64,000 bases of DNA from the NCBI RefSeq assembly GCF_905147365.1, contig NC_056416.1:7956001-8020000 (forward strand), written 5' to 3'. Below the pieces are notes generated by a model. That model did no database searches, was not told the origin of the DNA, and saw only the letters and a list, made by a program, of their open reading frames with translations. This document shows, piece by piece, positions 58,994 through 64,000 of this stretch. Origin of the DNA: Aricia agestis. Taxonomy: Eukaryota > Arthropoda > Insecta > Lepidoptera > Lycaenidae. Both the position numbers and the translations under genes were made by a program. Within the stretch, counting starts at the first letter, position 1; each line of letters opens with the position of its first letter.

Positions 58994-60134
58994 TCTATAT
59001 AATATATATAAAACTCAAAGGTGACTGACTGACATGGTGATCTATCAACGCACAGCCCAAACCACTGGACCGATCGGGCTGAAATTTGGCATGCAGGTAG
59101 ATATTATGATGTAGGCATCCGCTAAGAAAGGATTTTGATCAATTCCACCTCAGGGGTTAAAATAGGGTATGAAAGTTTGTATATGTTACGCTCAAAGACC
59201 GAAATCGCTCAATGAGCGAAAAAATGGCTCACAACGCGTTGTGGTCACAGTGAAACAGCCACGACGCGAAATTCGTGTTGTGGCTCTAATGAAAACGGCC
59301 ACGACGCGTTCTGGAAATCACAAAAAGACCATAACGCGAAATTCGTGTCGTGGCTGATATGCTATTCGTTTTTCTTGATTTGTTCTTGATTGATTAATCG
59401 TCCATAGCTATTTATATATTTCTTTTACTAAATAGTATATTATAAAGTACTCTGTGTACTAAATCACTGCATAACGTGTTTTTCATTATTATTTGAAAAT
59501 ATCCATAGTTCCATAATATCCGTGCTAATATTATTACTGTCTGTCTGGCGCAACGTGTTATTGTTTGTTGTTTTTTTTTTTAATATAAGGTAATCTGATC
59601 TTAATAAATTATAAAAATTTAGCATTATTTTTATTTATATAATTTAAATATATACTACTAATGTACTAGTTGATGCCCGCAACTACGTTGCGCCTGACAT
59701 ACAGTAATAATATTAGTACGTGTAGTATGGAATTATGGATATTTTATAAATAATAATGATAAACACGTTATGCAGTGATCTAGTAAAAGAAAAAATATTT
59801 TGTAGTACGCTTGGTAATTCAAATATGATCTTCCATACCTATGGACGATTAATCAATCAAGAACAAATCAAGAAAAACGAGTAGCATATCAGCCACGACA
59901 CGAATTTCGCGTTATGGTCTTTTTGTGATTGCCAGAACGCGTCGTGGCCGTTTTCATTAGAGCCACGACGCGAATTTCGCGTCGTGAATGTTTCACTGTG
60001 ACCACAACGCGTTGTGAGCCATTTTTCGCTCATTGAGCGATTTCGGTCTTTGAGCGTAACATATATATTATATATGTTACGCTTATTATATAATAATACT
60101 TCTTAACGCGAGCGAAGCCGCGGGCAAAAGCTCG
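58994..60134 (+). mobile_element. Helitron-like element containing a large foldback
   Basis: Starts A|TCTATATAATATATATAAAA, ctcaaaggtgactgactgac, gatcgggctgaaatttggca, catccgctaagaaaggattt. Ends aacgcgagcgaagccgcggg, caaaagCTCG|T (canonical CTAG mutated). Between atgttacgc (59182) and ttattatat (60091) sits the foldback. Confidence 0.78.
59182..60064. mobile_element. ~0.9-kb foldback (inverted repeat, ~370-bp arms)
   Basis: Left arm 59182-59556 and right arm 59685-60064 are complementary over most of their length. They share atgttacgctcaaagaccga, cgctcaatgagcga, cacaacgcgttgtggtcaca and ccacgacgcgaaattcgtgt. Inside each arm is a short array of CACGACGCG/CGCGTCGTG palindromic motifs. The central part includes a minus Helitron 3' end (CTAG at 59666-59669). 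One arm has a different insert around 59400-59450. Confidence 0.8.
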
Positions 60135-60609
60135 TTAAATAATAAAGTTTAGGTAGAACACTATCCTATTTAACGATTTCATAAAATGGTAAAAATAATA
60201 TTTTCTGCTATTATTATTGCCCAAATATGTCTGTTATTACTTATTATATTGATTTTGAAACATATAAGCATTGAATTTACTTTAATGAAGAATTATCGGG
60301 GAAATATTATCCCACTTACAATGATTCAAAATTCATTACATAAAAACATAATATCAAGTTATGGAGTGAAAATATTACCTACATAAAAAAGGCTAAAATC
60401 ATAAAATTATAATGAACATGACAGTATGTTTGTGACGCAGCTACGTGATATTGTCACGCAACAATCAGATTCATATTCAGTCAGCAGTTCATTTTATCAG
60501 TTTTAAGCCGTGATTTACGTAGCAACTAGTAAGTACTCGCATTTGAAATAACAATAATTAGTTATACCCGTACCAATAATAAATATGTATGTCTATATAT
60601 TCACCTCCT
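60135..60609. other. AT-rich stretch, no gene seen
   Basis: A 66-codon frame at 60186-60386 is hydrophobic by AT composition only. Confidence 0.35.
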
Positions 60610-60620
60610 AAAAACTGTTT

Positions 60621-60712
60621 ACATGTGACTTAGCCCTCATCTTGGCGTTCATTGAGAGAGGCCTATGTCCAGCAGTGGACGACTATAGGCTGCTATGATG
60701 ATGATGATGATG
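60621..60712 (+). mobile_element. RTE-type LINE, extreme 3' end with 11-bp target duplication
   Basis: ggcctatgtccagcagtgga, cgactataggctgctatgat(GAT)n is the well-known 3' end of insect RTE LINEs with a GAT microsatellite tail. AAAAACTGTTT at 60610-60620 and 60713-60723 flanks it. Only about 90 bp retained, so heavily 5'-truncated; at most the last codons of the reverse-transcriptase ORF remain. Confidence 0.87.
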
Positions 60713-60887
60713 AAAAACTGTTTTGATGAAATTGGATATGCGCCATGACTTATGACTATGAGTTATAAGTCTCTAAGTAATGAAGGGTAAAGACATAGGC
60801 GTAAAGTTTCGGTAAAACTAAGATAACGGCAATATTGAAAAAAAGCTTGTTATCCTTAAGTTTATTTTCATATACATGTTGAGTCAT

Positions 60888-61138
60888 GCCTGCCTAGCAT
60901 ACGCCAACGGGATATCTCACTCTACATTTCTCGTTGTTTTCTCGATGTTTGATAGGTTGTCTCTTCATCTCTATTGACCCTAGCATGACAAACATTTTTT
61001 TCTCGCGTAGATCTATCATCGAAATAACACATTTTAATAGAGTTTTGTCGAGATAATGTCGAGATTTTGACATTATGAGACAAGTAGTTTTTAATTATCT
61101 CGAGAGCGAGATATCTCGTTGGCGTATGCTAGGCAGGC
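60888..61138. mobile_element. MITE (GCCTGCCTAGCATACGCC)
   Basis: Inverted ends GCCTGCCTAGCATACGCCAA(cgggatatctc) and gagatatctcgttggcgtatgctaggcaggc, about 31 bp with one or two mismatches. AT-rich body with several TCTCGA motifs. No ORF. Confidence 0.8.
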
Positions 61139-61747
61139 TGGTCTGTTGAGAGTTGAGAGTTGAGACCCACATATCAGTACATAAGTGAAATATTGATTTC
61201 ACTGTCATTGGCCGACGCGACGCTACAATGTCGCACGCCCGTGGATTCTACATAGCGCTTATTACGATGGATTCCACGCTACTGTGGGAGTAAAATAGTC
61301 TGAGCCCTTAGCCATGATGAATTCGTTCATTTCGACTTGACATTTAAGATACCACTAAGCCACATGAAATTTTTTATACCGTATTGCATGCGACCACACA
61401 ATAACTTTATAAAAAAAATCTTGACTAAAGATCTTACTATTATTTAAATACAGTGACAATAGTGTACTTACAACACATAGTAAAATATAAAACATTACGT
61501 AATTACATATCTATTTGCATACTAACAGTTTAATTCATACATTGTTATCTCTTCCGCGTCAAAGTGCGAGCGCCGACCGCCTTGTGCCGAGGCACGCTCG
61601 ACAGATAACCATCTCGATAGCAGATACGACATGAACTACAATTCTATATCACACGGAGATAGTACACGCAGCTAATAGCTATCGCGATACCCCGATTCCG
61701 CTAACATGCATAGCTTAGGGCCTAGAGCCTGTCCACAACTCCACCTC
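61139..61747. other. Mixed stretch with a small GC patch
   Basis: GC patch at 61555-61610 (cgcgtcaaagtgcgagcgcc). No repeat ends recognised. Confidence 0.35.
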
Positions 61748-62052
61748 ACGACGTCGTCAACTTGGAACGGTGCGATAACGTGGCAAGATACGTTGACGTA
61801 ACGTACAAATTTACGTTAGCGTTACGTAAAATGCACATCACGATATAGCATTGTACGTCGCCATGTCTTGTAAAACTGCTACATTCTTCACTACTAATCT
61901 AGATTTGGACCGCATATACAAAACGTATTCTGCTTTTGCTATTGTTAAAAACGGAGAAAGAGAAGAAAAAGACGTGCATTCAGACGTAAATTGACACGTC
62001 ACCTCAACGTATCCTGCCACGTTACCGCTCCGTTCCACGTTGACGACGTCGT
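61748..62052. mobile_element. Imperfect-TIR MITE (ACGACGTCGTCAAC)
   Basis: Left arm acgacgtcgtcaacttggaa, cggtgcgataacgtggcaag, atacgttgacg. Right arm is its imperfect complement (cgttgacgacgtcgt). A 96-codon minus frame across it is spurious. Only about 40 bp separates it from the next TTAA element. Confidence 0.7.
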
Positions 62053-62089
62053 ATCGTAGAGATACGACGCACTCAGAGACGAATATTAA

Positions 62090-62512
62090 GGGGGCGACTA
62101 ATCCTAAAATGTCGACTTTATAACTCATTTTTATACTTGAAAATAAGCCCCGAATTGTTTCATTTTCTAAAATTAGATACTACATTATATTTCCGAGAAT
62201 TCGATCTGAGCAAAAACACGATATCTTAAAATTTTCTCGATAGAAAAAAATCATAAAGATGCATGTAATTTTCACGAATTTTTCATTTATTGCCATAAGC
62301 GTGCATTGAACTAAGTTAATATTTTAACACATTGTATAAAATTCTATCATGGAGAGATCGAGATTTTTAAAATGTTGTATATTTATCGAGTTATTGAGAC
62401 AAAACTAATTTGGCGATGAATCCGCGTCGTTCTTTTTCACCTGGCATATGGAAGACGGGCGTGAATGTGAAGAGAGAAGGACGATGTTTGATTTTTGGGG
62501 TTAGTCGCTTTC
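62090..62512 (-). mobile_element. TTAA-flanked MITE (copy 2)
   Basis: TTAA at 62086-62089 and 62513-62516. Termini GGGGGCGACTAATCC and GGGGTTAGTCGCTTTC. Reverse-oriented relative of 12174-12606, sharing cataaagatgcatgtaattt-like and tggcgatgaatccgcgtcgt patches. Confidence 0.82.
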
Positions 62513-62824
62513 TTAACTGTAAACAATTAATGAAGATTATGACACAAGCCCCGAAAATTATCTGTCAAACTCTTAATTACAATATGTCTCTGAGTGCGAC
62601 CGTCAGACCCGGTTTAGATATTGTGGTCTCCGTGTAATAATAAAAATATATTATAGCTTTGATTCGATTTTAATTTAATCTCGGAGTGATAAAATTTTCT
62701 TTCAGTTTCACAGTCTAGGTGTAAAAACAAAATTGTAGTCTCATACAATGACAAACCGACATCAAACGCATTCTGATTTGTAAAAACTACAAAACTCAGT
62801 CTTTTGACGTGTCTTTAATAATAA

Positions 62825-62947
62825 CTAGCTATTTGACCGAGCTTTGCTCGGTATTCGATAAAACACGAATAAAATGACATTTTCTAAAAATGATTCCTAG
62901 CTAGATCAATTTATCGCTCGAAGAATTGCTCGTTTAAAGATATAAGA
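62825..62947 (-). mobile_element. Helitron-like copy, uninterrupted (empty-site reference)
   Basis: Minus-strand A|TCTTATATCTTTAAACGAGC then aattcttcgagcgataaatt, gatctagctaggaatcattt, and end gctcggtcaaatagCTAG|T. The junction agcaattctt is intact here, whereas at 6845/7437 it is split by a Helitron. Confidence 0.85.
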
Positions 62948-63590
62948 TAAAGAAAACACTATATTTTAGCTGTTTCATAGAATCGAAGTTGTATAAATTC
63001 GGATTAAATTAGCAGAATTAGGTTACTGACTAATTCTAATCAGAATATAGAATATGCAAATGTATAAAATATCGATCGTGTTCGTGCGTAATGAAGTTAT
63101 AATCTAGGCGATAATCATGTAATCGCTAAGTAGTCTCTATGATAGACTCTGCAATTAATTGCAAAGGTGTTCGACACGTAATTGACGCCTGGAGAAAAAT
63201 GTGAGATTATCGTGGATCAATCTTACTATCGCTATACGATCGAGGACATTTTGATTATTAAAAAAAATGTCCTAGACACTGCCCGCAACTTCGTTCGCTG
63301 TAATTAGTTAACCGCGTGAGAACTGTTGTAAAATCGACAGTTCTTGATGTCTTTTTCTGGGACTATATTTATATCCAATTTCATCAAAATAGGTTCAGTA
63401 TTCAGACAAATGAACACACTCTACATCATAAAATATATTTTCATCATGCGACTATGATTCTCACGCTTCACTAATGACGATAATTGCAGTATAATTTAAA
63501 AAGATAGCCTACTGATACATAACTTACGTTTTTTGCACATGCTCGTATTACACTGCGTATACAAAATGTGCAGCCAAAATAGATTTTCAC
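62948..63590. other. AT-rich upstream flank, no gene seen
   Basis: Possible decayed Helitron fragment at 63285-63420 (cactgcccgcaacttcgttc ... ttcatcaaaataggttcagt). Otherwise nothing recognised. Confidence 0.35.
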
Positions 63591-63594
63591 GGCT

Positions 63595-63690
63595 GCTTGC
63601 ATTATCGGCGTCTGGGGTGGGCGGGGGCGGCAGCGGGTCACTGCCACCGACTCACGGCCGCCCCCGCCCTACCCCGCCCGTCATTATTTT
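63595..63690 (+). other. GC-rich island with G-quadruplex motif and EcRE-like sequence
   Basis: 63614-63637 reads GGGG-T-GGG-C-GGGGG-CGGCAGC-GGG. GGGTCACTGCCAC at 63635-63647 resembles one full half and part of the second half of an ecdysone response element. Lies about 5.6 kb upstream of the E75A start codon. C-rich on the other side, so both strands are structured. Confidence 0.5.
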
Positions 63691-64000
63691 GGTGACACTC
63701 AATGAAGCCTTTGAATTTTCTATTTTTATAGGCATAATGTGCGGTTTATAAAAGGTTAATAACATAACTGAATAAGGTTATTAATATTTTTTGATATTGG
63801 AGCATTCCATAGCAACATAGTCTATTTTTTCTGTGAGTTGATTTTCTCCGTAAAAACATACAATTAAAATACTCAGCACACGCATAGGGTGCATAGGGTA
63901 AGTTAAAAAGAACAATTAAGAAAATTATAATCATTTAAATGCGAGCTAATCAACATTTTTGGGTGGTGACGGCGCAGTGGCAGTCGGAAATGCGTTAAGG

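Overview
The window looks like lepidopteran (moth or butterfly) nuclear DNA. It is AT-rich and crowded with repeats typical of that order: miniature Helitrons with A|TC...CTAG|T borders, tRNA-derived SINEs, an RTE-LINE 3' end with a GAT tail, and the dispersed repeat ending in 'gggttccgtac' and 'gagtcggactcgc'. There is no sign of a bacterial or viral genome. Most open frames of 60-140 codons are chance or lie inside repeats.

One coding segment is convincing. It is a minus-strand exon at 58005-57756 that ends at a consensus splice donor. It encodes 83 proline-rich residues. The MRPPPPPPPPP run followed by EEPSSSIPDL is, from memory of the Drosophila protein, what precedes the first zinc finger of the E75A isoform of the ecdysone-induced nuclear receptor E75 (Eip75B). 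The gene therefore runs right to left. 58006-58330 would be its 5'UTR/promoter zone, 58331-64000 upstream sequence, and 1-57755 (almost the whole window) part of a very large intron. I did not find the exons for the DNA-binding or ligand-binding domains; they should lie beyond the left edge.

The intron is a mosaic of nested non-autonomous transposons. Several have readable target-site duplications: TTAA (12.2, 38.2 and 62.1 kb), TAA/TTA typical of PIF/Harbinger (28.8, 29.7, 34.7, 41.9 and 52.1 kb), TA (12.7 kb), 8 bp (1.9, 28.5 and 28.8 kb), and 8-13 bp for retroposons (4.0, 10.2, 54.0 and 60.6 kb). A Helitron at 6.8 kb sits inside another Helitron, and an undisturbed copy of the same junction survives at 62.9 kb. 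The 58.99-60.13 kb Helitron contains a roughly 0.9 kb foldback. No transposase, Rep/helicase or reverse-transcriptase ORF is intact.

The second feature the repeats do not explain is a series of GC-rich islands, roughly every 2-4 kb, between about 5.3 and 63.7 kb. At least nine contain strict four-tract G-quadruplex motifs. They do not look like coding exons and may be regulatory. The most curious small finding is a pair of 33-bp palindromic elements (23180 and 28461) that match the termini of a larger MITE family. One is flanked by a near-perfect 8-bp duplication, as if a 33-bp unit had itself moved.
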